Assembly (NCBI GenBank): GCA_963705515.1 | Contig: CAVPJV010000001.1 | Location: 248,001 to 312,000 of the forward strand | Length of the DNA stretch: 64,000 nt | Reading direction: 5' to 3' | Source: Gaiellasilicea sp963705515 | GTDB taxonomy: Bacteria > Actinomycetota > Thermoleophilia > Gaiellales > Gaiellaceae | Shown: piece by piece, positions 41,980 through 50,195 of the stretch | Layout: every line of letters begins with the position of its first letter | Numbering within the stretch: position 1 is the stretch's first letter | The notes under the pieces: model-generated | The model's input: only the letters and a program-made list of their open reading frames with translations | What the model was told of the DNA's origin: nothing | Databases searched by the model: none | Position numbers and translations under genes: made by a program

Positions 41980-42815
41980 GCCGGTCGCTGAAGGGCGCTC
42001 TGTTCATGTGGGCGCTGCTGTTCTCACTCGCGATCGGGTTTGTGATGCTCGTCGTGCTGCTCGTCACCGTGTTCCGCGACGGGCTGCCTTACCTGGATAT
42101 GACGTTGCTGACGAACCCGCCCTCGTCGGATCCGGAGATCGCCGGCGCGCGGCCGGCAATTCTGGCGACGCTCTATATGGGCGTCCTCCTGCTCCTCTTC
42201 GTCGTTCCGCTCGGCGTCGGCACTGCCGTGTACCTCGAGGAGTACGCGAACAAGACGCGTTGGTACAACCGCGTGCTCGAGATCAACATCCAGAATCTCG
42301 CCGCCGTGCCGTCGATCGTCTACGGCATCCTCGGCCTCGCCTTTCTCGTCCGCGGCATCGGGATCGGTCGGGTACTGCTGGCGGGCGCGATGATCCTGAC
42401 CCTCCTCGTGCTGCCGACGGTGATCATCGCCGCGCGAGAGGCGATCAGATCGGTACCGGACTCGATCAGGCAGGGCGCCTATGCGCTGGGAGCGACGCAG
42501 TGGCAGGTGGTCTCGCGCCAGGTGCTGCCGGCGGCGATCCCGGGCATCGCGACGGGATCGATCCTCGCGCTCTCGCGCGCGATTGGCGAGACAGCGCCGC
42601 TGATCATGATCGGCGCCGTCACCTATATCTCGTTCGATCCCACGATCCTCGGCCCCTTCACGGCGCTGCCGATCCAGATCTACAGCTACCTCAGGCTGCC
42701 ACAGGAGGAGTTCAAGCTGATCGCGGCTGCCTGCATCATCGTCCTGCTCGTGATCTTGCTCACCCTCAACGCCTTCGCAATCTTCATCCGCAACCGGTAT
42801 CGGAGAACCTGGTGA
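41976..42815 (+). CDS. pstA: Phosphate ABC transporter permease PstA
   Basis: 279 residues with six membrane helices. Start helix MWALLFSLAIGFVMLVVLLV; coupling loop AYALGATQWQVVSRQVLPAA (EAA motif), and LSRAIGETAPLIMIGAVTYI in the core. Forms the membrane channel with PstC. Overlaps pstC (ATGA) and pstB (GTGA at 42812-42815). Confidence 0.95.
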   Translation: MSRSLKGALFMWALLFSLAIGFVMLVVLLVTVFRDGLPYLDMTLLTNPPSSDPEIAGARPAILATLYMGVLLLLFVVPLGVGTAVYLEEYANKTRWYNRVLEINIQNLAAVPSIVYGILGLAFLVRGIGIGRVLLAGAMILTLLVLPTVIIAAREAIRSVPDSIRQGAYALGATQWQVVSRQVLPAAIPGIATGSILALSRAIGETAPLIMIGAVTYISFDPTILGPFTALPIQIYSYLRLPQEEFKLIAAACIIVLLVILLTLNAFAIFIRNRYRRTW

Positions 42816-43681
42816 CCACCATGACGGAACAAGCGTCTAGCATCGAGCCAATGTCTCTCGGAGACATCGCGCAGCAGCACGACGATCAAAGTGTCACCGA
42901 TCGCGACGCGGTCTTCCAGGTACGCAACCTCGCCGTCTCGTACGGCGACAACGTCGCGATCAAGGGTGTCAACCTCGACGTGCACAAGAACGCAATCACT
43001 GCGTTCATCGGCCCGTCGGGGTGCGGGAAGAGCACGCTAATTCGCTGCTTCGACCGGATGAACGACCTCGTCCCGAACGCCAAGGTCGAGGGCGACGTGC
43101 TCTACCACGGCGAGGACCTCTACGCGGACGATGTCGACCCCGTCGAGGTTCGGCGCCGGATCGGCATGGTCTTCCAGAAGCCGAATCCATTTCCGAAGTC
43201 GATCTTCGACAACGTCGCTTTCGGTCCGCGCGTGCTCGGCTTGAAGGGGAACCTGAGCGAGCGCGTCGAGCGGGCGCTCCACCAGGCGGCGCTCTGGGAC
43301 GAGGTCAAGGACCGTCTGAAGGAGTCGGCGCTCGGCCTCTCCGGCGGCCAGCAGCAGCGCCTCTGCATCGCCCGCTGCCTCGCGGTCGAGCCGGACGTGA
43401 TCCTGATGGACGAGCCCGCGTCGGCGCTCGATCCGATCTCGACGACGCGGATCGAGGACCTGATGCACGAGCTCAAGCGCGAGTACACGATCGTGATCGT
43501 CACGCACAACATGCAGCAGGCCGCCCGCGTCGCCGACATGACCGCGTTCTTCTCAGTCCAGGTCGACGAGGAGTCGGGCAAGCGCACCGGCGTGCTCGTC
43601 GAGTACGACGCGACGTCGAAGATCTTCACCACACCGGCGGACAAGCGGACTGAGGACTACGTGACGGGGCGGTTCGGCTAG
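42812..43681 (+). CDS. pstB: Phosphate ABC transporter ATPase PstB
   Basis: 289 residues. Walker A GPSGCGKSTLIRCF, Q-loop MVFQKPNPFPKSIFDN, signature LSGGQQQRLCIARCLAVEPD, Walker B VILMDEPASALDP and switch His in VIVTHNMQQAARVADM. Energises PstCA. The GTG at 42812 overlaps the pstA stop; an ATG at 42821 is also possible. Confidence 0.96.
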   Translation: MTTMTEQASSIEPMSLGDIAQQHDDQSVTDRDAVFQVRNLAVSYGDNVAIKGVNLDVHKNAITAFIGPSGCGKSTLIRCFDRMNDLVPNAKVEGDVLYHGEDLYADDVDPVEVRRRIGMVFQKPNPFPKSIFDNVAFGPRVLGLKGNLSERVERALHQAALWDEVKDRLKESALGLSGGQQQRLCIARCLAVEPDVILMDEPASALDPISTTRIEDLMHELKREYTIVIVTHNMQQAARVADMTAFFSVQVDEESGKRTGVLVEYDATSKIFTTPADKRTEDYVTGRFG

Positions 43682-44347
43682 GTGCGGATCTCGTTCCAGG
43701 AGGAACTGGACGAGCTCGAGCTGTCGCTTCGCGGAGAAGGGGAGCTGGTGCTCCGCTCGCTTCGGGGCGCCGTCGAGGCGGTCTGCTCGCAGGACTTCGA
43801 GCTCGCCGACGAGGTGATCGCCTTCGACGACGACATTGACGCCCAGTACTTCGAGGTCGAACAGGGCGTCGAGCTGCTGCTCGCGCGGCAGACCCCGGTC
43901 GCCACCGATCTCAGGCTGGTGCTGGCGCTGCTGAAGGACAACCTCCACCTCGAGCGGATGGGCGACCTCTGCGTCACGATCGCGAAGCTGACGAAGCTGT
44001 CGAAGGACCTGCCGCCCGACGAGGCGCTGCTCGAGGGTTTCAAGGAGATGGGCGAGCGCGCCGAGCAGATGATCCGGGTTGCGCTCCGGTCACTCGAGCA
44101 GCGCGACCGCGTCGCAGCCGAGTCGCTGCTCGAGCTCGACGAGCTGATCGACCGCGCCAACCGCCGTGTCGTGAACCGCCTGCTCGAGCTCGGCGGCGAC
44201 CTGGAGATGCGGGAGTGGGGGCTGCGGATGATCCTCGTGTCGCGCTGTCTCGAGCGGATCGGCGACCACGCCGTCGACATCGGCGAGCAGACCGCGTATC
44301 TCGTCACCGGCGAGTTCCGCGAGTTCACCGACGCTTCGCATCCGTAG
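43682..44347 (+). CDS. phoU: Phosphate uptake regulator PhoU
   Basis: 221 residues, all helical, with two PhoU repeats: EDFELADEVIAFDDDIDAQY-type segments in repeat 1 and SLLELDELIDRANRRVVNRL in repeat 2. The acidic E/DxxxD clusters that bind metals and contact PstB/PhoR are visible. It couples transporter state to the kinase and limits phosphate uptake. GTG start one nt after pstB. Confidence 0.92.
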   Translation: MRISFQEELDELELSLRGEGELVLRSLRGAVEAVCSQDFELADEVIAFDDDIDAQYFEVEQGVELLLARQTPVATDLRLVLALLKDNLHLERMGDLCVTIAKLTKLSKDLPPDEALLEGFKEMGERAEQMIRVALRSLEQRDRVAAESLLELDELIDRANRRVVNRLLELGGDLEMREWGLRMILVSRCLERIGDHAVDIGEQTAYLVTGEFREFTDASHP

Positions 44348-44371
44348 CGGCACACCAAACAGCTGCAGGAT

Positions 44372-44389
44372 CTTCACCGTCCCATAACC
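44372..44389 (+). promoter_or_regulatory. Weak PHO-like element before the ATP-grasp gene
   Basis: CTTCACC (44372) with a poorer unit CATAACC at 11 bp (44383). Only two units, one degenerate, 35 bp before the start of the ATP-grasp gene; suggestive rather than firm. Confidence 0.35.
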
Positions 44390-44423
44390 CACGGATCGCG
44401 GCTTCTCTGCGATACCAAAAGTC

Positions 44424-45320
44424 GTGCTGCTTGCGATCGTCGCCCAGCGTCGTACTGCCACGAACACCGCCCTCGCTGCGGCTGCGCCGCACGGGGTCGA
44501 CGCGCGCATCCTCGTCCCGGAGCAGGCGTCGTCGCTGCTGCAGCCGGGAGCGGTCGCGTTGGGCAGGTTGGACGTCGCCGACGCGCTCGACGGCGTCGAA
44601 GACGGCCTCTGGGCGCTCGGCTCGCTGGCCGCACGAGGCGTTGTCGTTCTCAACCGCGCGGGCGCGCTGCTCGCGGCGCACGACAAGCTGCTGACGGCGA
44701 AGGTCCTGCAGCGCGCCGGCCTGCCGCATCCGCGCACGCGGATCCTCCATCCCGGCGGTCACGTACCGGACTGGGATGGGCCTGTCGTCGTCAAGCCCCG
44801 CTTCGGCAGCTGGGGCCGCGATGTCGAGCTCTGCAGCGACGAGATCTCCTACCGGCGCCATCTCCGCTCAGTCGAGCACCGGCTCTGGTTCCAGCGGCAC
44901 GGTGCGGTCGTGCAGGAACTCGTCCCGCCTGCGGGCTTTGATCTTCGAATCATCGTCGCCGGAGGGGTCGCCGTCGGGGCGATCTCGCGCATGGCAGCTC
45001 CGGGCGAGTGGCGCACGAACATCGCGCTCGGCGGCACACGGGTTCAGGTAGACCCGCCGGCCGAGGCGATCGAGCTCGCGACTCGGGCAGCGGAGGCGGC
45101 CGGAGCCGACTTGATCGGCGTCGACCTGCTGCCCGACGGCGGCGGCGGCTACACAGCACTCGAGCTCAATGGCGCGGCCGATTTCACGCGTGAGTACCGG
45201 ATTGACCGAGATCCCTTCGTCGCAGCGGCCGCGGAGCTCGTGCGAACGGCGCAAGCAGCGGAGTCCACGCTCGCCCCGGGGGGCGGAATCGCTGCGGCCG
45301 GCGCCGAGGGCGCGCTCTAG
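44424..45320 (+). CDS. RimK-family ATP-grasp ligase
   Basis: 298 residues. ATP-grasp landmarks: AHDKLLTAKVLQRAGLPHPR (entry helix), VVVKPRFGSWGRDVELCS (phosphate-binding strand-loop), VQELVPPAGFDLRIIVAGG and IGVDLLPDGGGGYTALELNG (Mg2+ ligands). Similar proteins add amino acids to carboxylates (LysX, RimK, MptN types). Between phoU and a second pstS, so its acceptor might belong to phosphate stress, but nothing else shows this. GTG start at 44424. Confidence 0.82.
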   Translation: MLLAIVAQRRTATNTALAAAAPHGVDARILVPEQASSLLQPGAVALGRLDVADALDGVEDGLWALGSLAARGVVVLNRAGALLAAHDKLLTAKVLQRAGLPHPRTRILHPGGHVPDWDGPVVVKPRFGSWGRDVELCSDEISYRRHLRSVEHRLWFQRHGAVVQELVPPAGFDLRIIVAGGVAVGAISRMAAPGEWRTNIALGGTRVQVDPPAEAIELATRAAEAAGADLIGVDLLPDGGGGYTALELNGAADFTREYRIDRDPFVAAAAELVRTAQAAESTLAPGGGIAAAGAEGAL

Positions 45321-45360
45321 GTTCACCACTTCGCCACGAGTCCTTCACCCGCTTTCAGCC
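45321..45360 (+). promoter_or_regulatory. PHO box upstream of pstS2
   Basis: GTTCACC (45321), CGCCACG (45332), CTTCACC (45343) and TTCAGCC (45354) at 11-bp steps; units 1 and 3 match the consensus best. It begins directly after the ATP-grasp stop and lies 62 bp before pstS2. Confidence 0.68.
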
Positions 45361-45421
45361 CATCGAGGGGCCGTGTCCTTCGAGACTCCCGGCGACGTTG
45401 CAAGCAACTCAGGGGAGAAAC

Positions 45422-46357
45422 ATGAAGAAAGCAATTGCACTTGCGGCGCTGGGAGCCGTCGTGCTGACTGCGGCCGCCACGGCTGGCGTGTCCGCGCTCA
45501 GCGGCACCGTGACAGCGGACGGATCCAGCACGGTCGGCCCGTACTCGATCGCCGCGGCCGAAGGCTTCCAGAAGAAGAACCCGAAGGCTCGCGTGACGGT
45601 CGGGATCTCCGGCACCGGCGGCGGTTTCGAGCGGTTCTGCCGCAATGAGACCGATCTGTCGAACGCGTCGCGTCCGATGAAGAGCACGGAAGCGGTCGCC
45701 TGCGCGAACGCCGGCGTCAAGTGGGTTGCGTTCACCGTTGCGAACGACGGTTTGTCCGTTGTCGTCAACAAGTCGAACACGTGGGCGAGCTGCCTCACGG
45801 TGGCGGAGTTGAAGAAGGTCTGGGAGCCCGGCTCGAAGGTCAACAACTGGAACCAGATTCGCGACAGCTTCCCGAACGTGCCGCTCAAGCTGTTCGGCGC
45901 CGGCACGGACTCCGGCACGTTCGACTACTTCACCGAGGTGATCAACGGGAAGGCGAAGGCGAGCCGCCCCGACTACCTCGCGACTGAGGACGACAACGTC
46001 GTCGTCCAGGGCGTTGAGGGGGAGCGCGGCGCCATGGGCTACTTCGGCTTCTCGTACTACGAGGAGAACAAGAGCAAGCTAAAGGTTCTCGCGATCGATC
46101 AAGGGAAGGGTCAGGGCTGCGTGACGCCGAGCGTCGCGACCGTTCAGGGGAACAAGTACCGGCCACTTTCCCGGCCGCTCTTCATCTACGCGAAGAAGCC
46201 TTCGTTCAAGCGCCCGGTGGTGGCCGGCTACATCGGGTACATCTTCAACAACGAGAAGGCGATCGCGAAGAAGTCCGGCTTCATCTCGCTGACCGATCGG
46301 CAGCTGAAGAAGGCCCGCTATCAGTACCTGCAGGCGCTGAAGGCAAACAACCAGTAG
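45422..46357 (+). CDS. pstS: Second phosphate-binding PstS protein
   Basis: 311 residues, similar along its length to the PstS at 40068 (ADGSSTVGPYSIAAAE, SGTGGGFERFCRNETDLS, GTDSGTFDYFTEV). The N-terminus is a normal Sec signal peptide (LAALGAVVLTAAATAGVSA) without a lipobox Cys, so the protein should be released or held differently from the lipoprotein PstS1. ATG at 45422 with AGGGGAG upstream. Not followed by transporter genes, so it probably uses PstCAB or acts as a scavenger under its own PHO box. Confidence 0.93.
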   Translation: MKKAIALAALGAVVLTAAATAGVSALSGTVTADGSSTVGPYSIAAAEGFQKKNPKARVTVGISGTGGGFERFCRNETDLSNASRPMKSTEAVACANAGVKWVAFTVANDGLSVVVNKSNTWASCLTVAELKKVWEPGSKVNNWNQIRDSFPNVPLKLFGAGTDSGTFDYFTEVINGKAKASRPDYLATEDDNVVVQGVEGERGAMGYFGFSYYEENKSKLKVLAIDQGKGQGCVTPSVATVQGNKYRPLSRPLFIYAKKPSFKRPVVAGYIGYIFNNEKAIAKKSGFISLTDRQLKKARYQYLQALKANNQ

Positions 46358-46372
46358 TTCGGGCTTGACACA

Positions 46373-46410
46373 ATATCGACGCCCGTCGATATATTGACGG
46401 GCGTCGATAT
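46373..46410 (+). promoter_or_regulatory. Arsenic-operon promoter with tandem ArsR operators
   Basis: TTGACA (46365-46370) and TATATT (46390-46395) form a promoter toward the arsenic genes. Overlapping it are ATCGA-N6-TCGAT (46375-46390) and ATTGA-N6-TCGAT (46393-46408). The whole 46373-46410 stretch is a 15-bp inverted repeat with an 8-nt spacer. Placement over the -10 fits ArsR repression. Confidence 0.75.
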
Positions 46411-46549
46411 CTGTGTCGCCGATCCACGCGCTAGTTCTGTCTCGATCCGTCGGTATGTCCCGGAAGCCCAGCTCAGGGTGGATCGCAGAAGCCGTAGGAA
46501 CTACGGAGAAGGCGGGCGGCGAAATTCGGAGTATGCGCGCCTGGCGGTG

Positions 46550-46580
46550 AGTGATCGTTGATTGGCGATGAACGATCACT
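46550..46580. promoter_or_regulatory. 10-bp inverted repeat before the DUF2180 gene
   Basis: AGTGATCGTT-N11-AACGATCACT is a perfect 10-bp inverted repeat ending 16 nt before the ATG. It contains a different half-site from the ATCGA operators. It could be a second repressor site or a hairpin in the leader (leader length about 190 nt). Confidence 0.5.
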
Positions 46581-46596
46581 TTCAAGGAGGCGCGAA

Positions 46597-46821
46597 ATGA
46601 ACTGTTTTGAGTGCGCGAAGGCAAGCGACGCCGCCCCAGCCGTCGCCATCTGCGAGCACTGCGGCGTCGGCCTCTGCCTCGACCACTTGATCGAGGCGCG
46701 CGAGTACCGGGCCGGCGGCACCCTGTTCGGCTGCGGCCATCAGATGCCGCGGGTGAGGTCGCTCCGTGGCATGCCTGCAGGTGTCGCCGCGTCGGCCGGC
46801 CACCGCAGCGCCGTCTCGTGA
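46597..46821 (+). CDS. DUF2180-type small zinc-binding protein
   Basis: 74 residues. MNCFECAKASDAAPAVAICE and HCGVGLCLDHL carry five Cys and two His arranged as zinc-finger ligands, as in DUF2180. RBS AAGGAGG 7 nt before the ATG. The 3' end overlaps arsR (GTGA). Position as the first gene of an arsenic operon suggests metal or thiol handling, unproven. Confidence 0.75.
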   Translation: MNCFECAKASDAAPAVAICEHCGVGLCLDHLIEAREYRAGGTLFGCGHQMPRVRSLRGMPAGVAASAGHRSAVS

Positions 46822-47144
46822 TCACCACGGCATCAGTCGAGCTCGAGTACGAGACCGCAACGATCGCGAAGGCGCTTGGGCACCCGGCGCGCGTGCAGAT
46901 CATCCGACTGCTGCTCGCGCGCGACGCCTGCTACTGCGGCCAGCTCGTCGACGAGCTCGGGCTGGCGCAAGCGACCGTGTCGCAGCACCTGAAGATGCTC
47001 AAGGAGGCGGGGCTGATCGTGGGCGAGATCGACGGCCCCCGCACCTGCTACTGGGCGAGCCGCGAACGGCTCGCCGGACTGCGCGAACTGCTCGGGCAGC
47101 TCATCGACGAGGCCACGGAGGTCAGGACCGATGGCTGCGACTGA
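46818..47144 (+). CDS. arsR: ArsR-family arsenic-sensing repressor
   Basis: 108 residues from the GTG at 46818. Winged helix with LGHPARVQIIRLLLARDACY, the As(III)-binding CYC at helix 3 (ACYCGQLVDELG), recognition helix LAQATVSQHLKMLKEAGLIV and DGPRTCYWASRERL. It should leave the ATCGA-N6-TCGAT sites when arsenite binds. Overlaps acr3 by 14 nt. Confidence 0.9.
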   Translation: MITTASVELEYETATIAKALGHPARVQIIRLLLARDACYCGQLVDELGLAQATVSQHLKMLKEAGLIVGEIDGPRTCYWASRERLAGLRELLGQLIDEATEVRTDGCD

Positions 47145-48276
47145 GACGCTCCGTCATCCGGTGTCCGGCGACACCGCCGTCCTTAAGAAGCTCTCGACAC
47201 TCGACCGCTACCTGCCGCTCTGGATCGGGCTCGCGATGGCTGCAGGGCTCGGTCTCGGCCGGCTGATCCCGTCCCTGAACGACGGCCTCGACAAGCTTCA
47301 GGTCGGCACGGTCTCGCTGCCGATCGCGCTCGGGCTGCTGCTGATGATGTACCCGGTGCTGGCGAAGGTGCGCTATGAGGAGCTGGGGCGGATCAAGCAC
47401 GACGGCGTCTCCGACAAGCAGTTCTTCGGTGTCTCGCTCTTCCTGTCGTGGATCGTCGGGCCGCTGTTCATGTTCACGCTCGCCTGGGTGTTCCTGGCCG
47501 ACCAGCCCGCCTATCGCACCGGCGTGATCATCGTCGGCCTCGCGCGCTGCATCGCGATGGTGCTGATCTGGAACGACCTCGCGAGAGGCGACCGTGACCG
47601 CACCGCTTTGCTGGTCGTCTTCAATGCGCTCTTCCAGGTCGCCGCCTACTCGCTGCTCGGCTACTTCTACCTGACCGTGCTGCCGGGCTGGCTCGGCCTC
47701 GACACGCAAGGGTTCGAGGTCGGGATCTGGGAGGTCGCGAAGACGGTGCTGATCTTCCTCGGCATCCCGCTCGTCGCCGGCTTCCTGACGCGGCGGATCG
47801 GCCTGAAGCGCAAGGGCCGCGAATGGTACGACCAGACGTTCCTCCCACGGATCGGCCCGATCACGCTCTACGGCCTCCTGTTCACGATCGTGGTGCTGTT
47901 CGCGATCCAGGGCGAGAAGATCACCGCCGAACCGGTCGACGTTGCCCGGATCGCGCTGCCGCTGCTCATCTACTTCGCCGTCATGTGGGTCGCCGGGTTC
48001 GTGATCGGCAAGCTGATTCGGCTGCCGTACGCCCAGACGGCAAGCATGGGCTTCACCGTCGCCTCCAACGACTTCGAACTCGCAATTGCGGTCGCGGTCG
48101 GCGTCTTCGGCGCCACCTCCGGCGAAGCGCTCGCCGGTGTCGTTGGCCCGCTGATCGAGGTGCCGGTGCTCGTCGCGCTCGTCTACGTGGCGCTCTGGGC
48201 GCGGCGCTTCTGGGCGGCGCCGAGCCTCCAGCCCAGCGAGGGTGAGGCCCTCCCCGCAAGCCGACGATCCGGCTAG
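47131..48276 (+). CDS. acr3: Arsenite efflux permease Acr3
   Basis: 381 residues with ten membrane helices. Acr3 landmarks: SLPIALGLLLMMYPVLAKVRY, the arsenite-site Cys in VGLARCIAMVLIWNDLA, and TASMGFTVASNDFELAIAVA. Exports arsenite using the proton gradient. Third gene of the DUF2180-arsR-acr3 operon. The gap after it holds a short non-coding stretch before the convergent arsM. Confidence 0.95.
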   Translation: MAATETLRHPVSGDTAVLKKLSTLDRYLPLWIGLAMAAGLGLGRLIPSLNDGLDKLQVGTVSLPIALGLLLMMYPVLAKVRYEELGRIKHDGVSDKQFFGVSLFLSWIVGPLFMFTLAWVFLADQPAYRTGVIIVGLARCIAMVLIWNDLARGDRDRTALLVVFNALFQVAAYSLLGYFYLTVLPGWLGLDTQGFEVGIWEVAKTVLIFLGIPLVAGFLTRRIGLKRKGREWYDQTFLPRIGPITLYGLLFTIVVLFAIQGEKITAEPVDVARIALPLLIYFAVMWVAGFVIGKLIRLPYAQTASMGFTVASNDFELAIAVAVGVFGATSGEALAGVVGPLIEVPVLVALVYVALWARRFWAAPSLQPSEGEALPASRRSG

Positions 48277-48423
48277 AGAGCGCGCAGGCTTCGTCGCTCG
48301 GGCCGCGTGAACATGCGCGCGGCCCTGGCCACTCCGCCCAGCCGAGCGCGACGGCCCGGACCTTTCATCCGAGGCAGCCTGCCACACAGCCCGATTGCAT
48401 CGGCTTCAGTACCTTCCGCCGGT

Positions 48424-49245
48424 TCAGCAGCAGCCGGCGCTCGCGGCCGGCTGGATCACCGGCAGCCCCTTCAGCTCCGGCTGCGCGGTCTTGACCGCCT
48501 TGACGATCGCGCCGTGCATGCCGTCGGCGACCTCGTGCGTGAACTCGACCGAGACCTGCTCGAACCCTGCTGCCTCGAGCCCGGCCTCGTACTCGCTCTT
48601 GGAGAGGGCGCCGGCGATACAGCCGACGAAGCTGCCGCGCTCCGCGCGCTCCTCGGGCGAGAGCCTGTCCTCGGCGACGACGTCGCTGACACCCACCCGG
48701 CCGCCCGGCTTGAGCACGCGCGCGATCTCGGTCAGCACCGCCGGCTTGTCGGTCGAGAGGTTGATCACACAGTTGGAGATCACGACGTCGACCGAGTCGG
48801 CTGGAAGGGGCACCTGCTCGATCACGCCCTTGAGGAAGATCGCGTTGCGGATCCCCGCCTCAGCCGCATTCGCCCGCGCGAGCGCGAGCATCTCGTCCGT
48901 CATGTCGAGCCCGAACGCGATGCCGGTCTCGCCGACCCGCTTCGCCGAGAGGATCACGTCGATCCCACCGCCAGAGCCGAGATCGAGCACTGTCTCGCCC
49001 TCGTTCAGGTCGGCGACCATGATCGGGTTCCCGCAGCCCAGCGAAGCCAACGCCGCGGCCTCGGGCAGCTCACCGCGCAGCTCGGCGTCGTAGAGCGCCT
49101 CACCAAACTTGGCCGCGTCGCTCTCGCCGTCCGCGCAGCATGACCCGCTGCCGCAACCGCAACTCGAACCTTCGCTGACCGCCAGCGCCGACTCCGCATA
49201 GCGGCGGCGCACCTCCTCGCGCAGCTCATCTGCCGTCACGCTCAT
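48424..49245 (-). CDS. arsM: Arsenite S-adenosylmethionine methyltransferase
   Basis: 273 residues from the ATG at 49245. SAM motif VLDLGSGGGIDVILSAKRVG; conserved arsenite Cys in SLGCGNPIM, ISNCVINLS and SFVGCIAGAL. Extra Cys cluster SSCGCGSGSCC near the N-terminus and a Cys-Cys end (QPAASAGCC). It methylates As(III) to volatile or less toxic forms. Overlaps the upstream arsR2 by ATGA and is convergent with acr3. Confidence 0.94.
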   Translation of the reverse strand: MSVTADELREEVRRRYAESALAVSEGSSCGCGSGSCCADGESDAAKFGEALYDAELRGELPEAAALASLGCGNPIMVADLNEGETVLDLGSGGGIDVILSAKRVGETGIAFGLDMTDEMLALARANAAEAGIRNAIFLKGVIEQVPLPADSVDVVISNCVINLSTDKPAVLTEIARVLKPGGRVGVSDVVAEDRLSPEERAERGSFVGCIAGALSKSEYEAGLEAAGFEQVSVEFTHEVADGMHGAIVKAVKTAQPELKGLPVIQPAASAGCC

Positions 49246-49589
49246 CAGCAACACACTCCCTTCAGGTCGGCGACCGCGGCGAGCTTCTCGACCGCGTCGC
49301 GCTTCAACGAGAAGAACGCCCACTTGCCGCGCTGCTCGCGCGCGACGAGGCCGGCGTCCACCAGCTTCTTCATGTGGTGCGAGACCGTCGGCTGCGCCAG
49401 TCCGACCGGCTCGATCAGGTCGCACATGCAGACCTCCTCGCTGCTCTGGGCGAGCATGTTCACAAGCCGCACCCGCGCTGGATCAGCGAGCGCCTTGAAC
49501 AGCTCGGCGGTCGCCTCCGCCTCTTCATCGGAGAGCGTCGACGCAGCCAGCGGCGCGCAGCAAACGACCGGTTCGAGAGTGGCGCTCAC
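49245..49589 (-). CDS. arsR: ArsR-family arsenic repressor, second copy
   Basis: 114 residues from the GTG at 49589, which overlaps the TGA of the small Cys-rich ORF (a GTG at 49598 is also in frame). CMC metal site in SSEEVCMCDLIEPVGLAQPT, recognition helix PTVSHHMKKLVDAGLVAREQ, and additional Cys pairs (VVCCAPL, GVCC end). It would repress its own promoter at about 49760 and the arsM gene it overlaps. Confidence 0.9.
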   Translation of the reverse strand: MSATLEPVVCCAPLAASTLSDEEAEATAELFKALADPARVRLVNMLAQSSEEVCMCDLIEPVGLAQPTVSHHMKKLVDAGLVAREQRGKWAFFSLKRDAVEKLAAVADLKGVCC

Positions 49590-49726
49590 GCGAGCCACGC
49601 TCCGTGCCGGAGCACATCGAGGCGCGCCTGCTCTCGCGCCTGGTTGGCGCGGCAGGAGTGATCGCAGACGCTGCCGCAGCGCTCACAGAGCTCAACTCCT
49701 GGGGCGCTTCGCTTCAACTTGAACAT
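49586..49726 (-). CDS. Small Cys-rich protein, first gene of the arsR2-arsM operon
   Basis: 46 residues from the ATG at 49726 with AAGGAG 7-8 nt upstream: MFKLKRSAPGVELCERCGSV then CDHSCRANQA. Four Cys (positions 14, 17, 21, 25) and one His are spaced like a small metal site. GTGA overlap with arsR2 supports translation. It sits directly under the ATCGA promoter, so it should be arsenic-induced. Metallothionein-like chaperone is one idea; unproven. Confidence 0.65.
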   Translation of the reverse strand: MFKLKRSAPGVELCERCGSVCDHSCRANQAREQARLDVLRHGAWLA

Positions 49727-49758
49727 GGACTACTCCTTCTCAGATCACATCGACAGAC

Positions 49759-50082
49759 ATGAATATATCGAAAGATGTCGATGCATGTCAAGTTGAGCTT
49801 CGGGCCGCTGTTGCGGCCGTCCCGCGGGAGTGCTGTACTCGGGATGTGGCTGGCCGCTGGTTGCTCTACGTCGGCTTCGCGCTCGCAGTCGGAATGGGCG
49901 CGTTGCTTACGCTCGCAGGCGTCGCCCTCGTCGGACTCTTCCTCGCCACAGTGATCTGGCTGGCCGTCCGAGCCGCAGTCGACCCTGTGGAGCGTGCACT
50001 CGCCGAGCGCGAGCTCCGCCGCCAGTGCGACCGGCTTCCATTCTGCGACTGCGGCGACGGGGCCGGGCGGCCGACGACCTAA
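49759..50082 (+). CDS. Small membrane protein
   Basis: 107 codons from an ATG at 49759 that lies inside the divergent ars promoter; a GTG at 49846 gives a more plausible 78-residue form. Two membrane helices (LLYVGFALAVGMGALLTLAG and LVGLFLATVIWLAVRAAV) and a Cys-containing tail (LPFCDCGDGAGRP). No family recognised. Could share the arsenic promoter region. Confidence 0.5.
   Translation: MNISKDVDACQVELRAAVAAVPRECCTRDVAGRWLLYVGFALAVGMGALLTLAGVALVGLFLATVIWLAVRAAVDPVERALAERELRRQCDRLPFCDCGDGAGRPTT
49762..49791 (-). promoter_or_regulatory. Promoter and ArsR operator of the small Cys-rich ORF-arsR2-arsM operon
   Basis: On the minus strand TTGACA (49786-49791) and TATATT (49762-49767) are 18 bp apart, and the spacer contains ATCGA-N6-TCGAT (49767-49782). 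This is the same core as in the acr3 promoter at 46373-46410, so the ArsR proteins may cross-regulate. Confidence 0.75.
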
Positions 50083-50195
50083 CAGCGGACGGATGCTACT
50101 CGCACTTGAACCGCACCAGCGCTCTATGCCCGGCCCTGTGTGTACGACCCCGAGAGCAGGTGCGGATCCGCAGAGCCCGAGCGCCGAGGGCTGCC

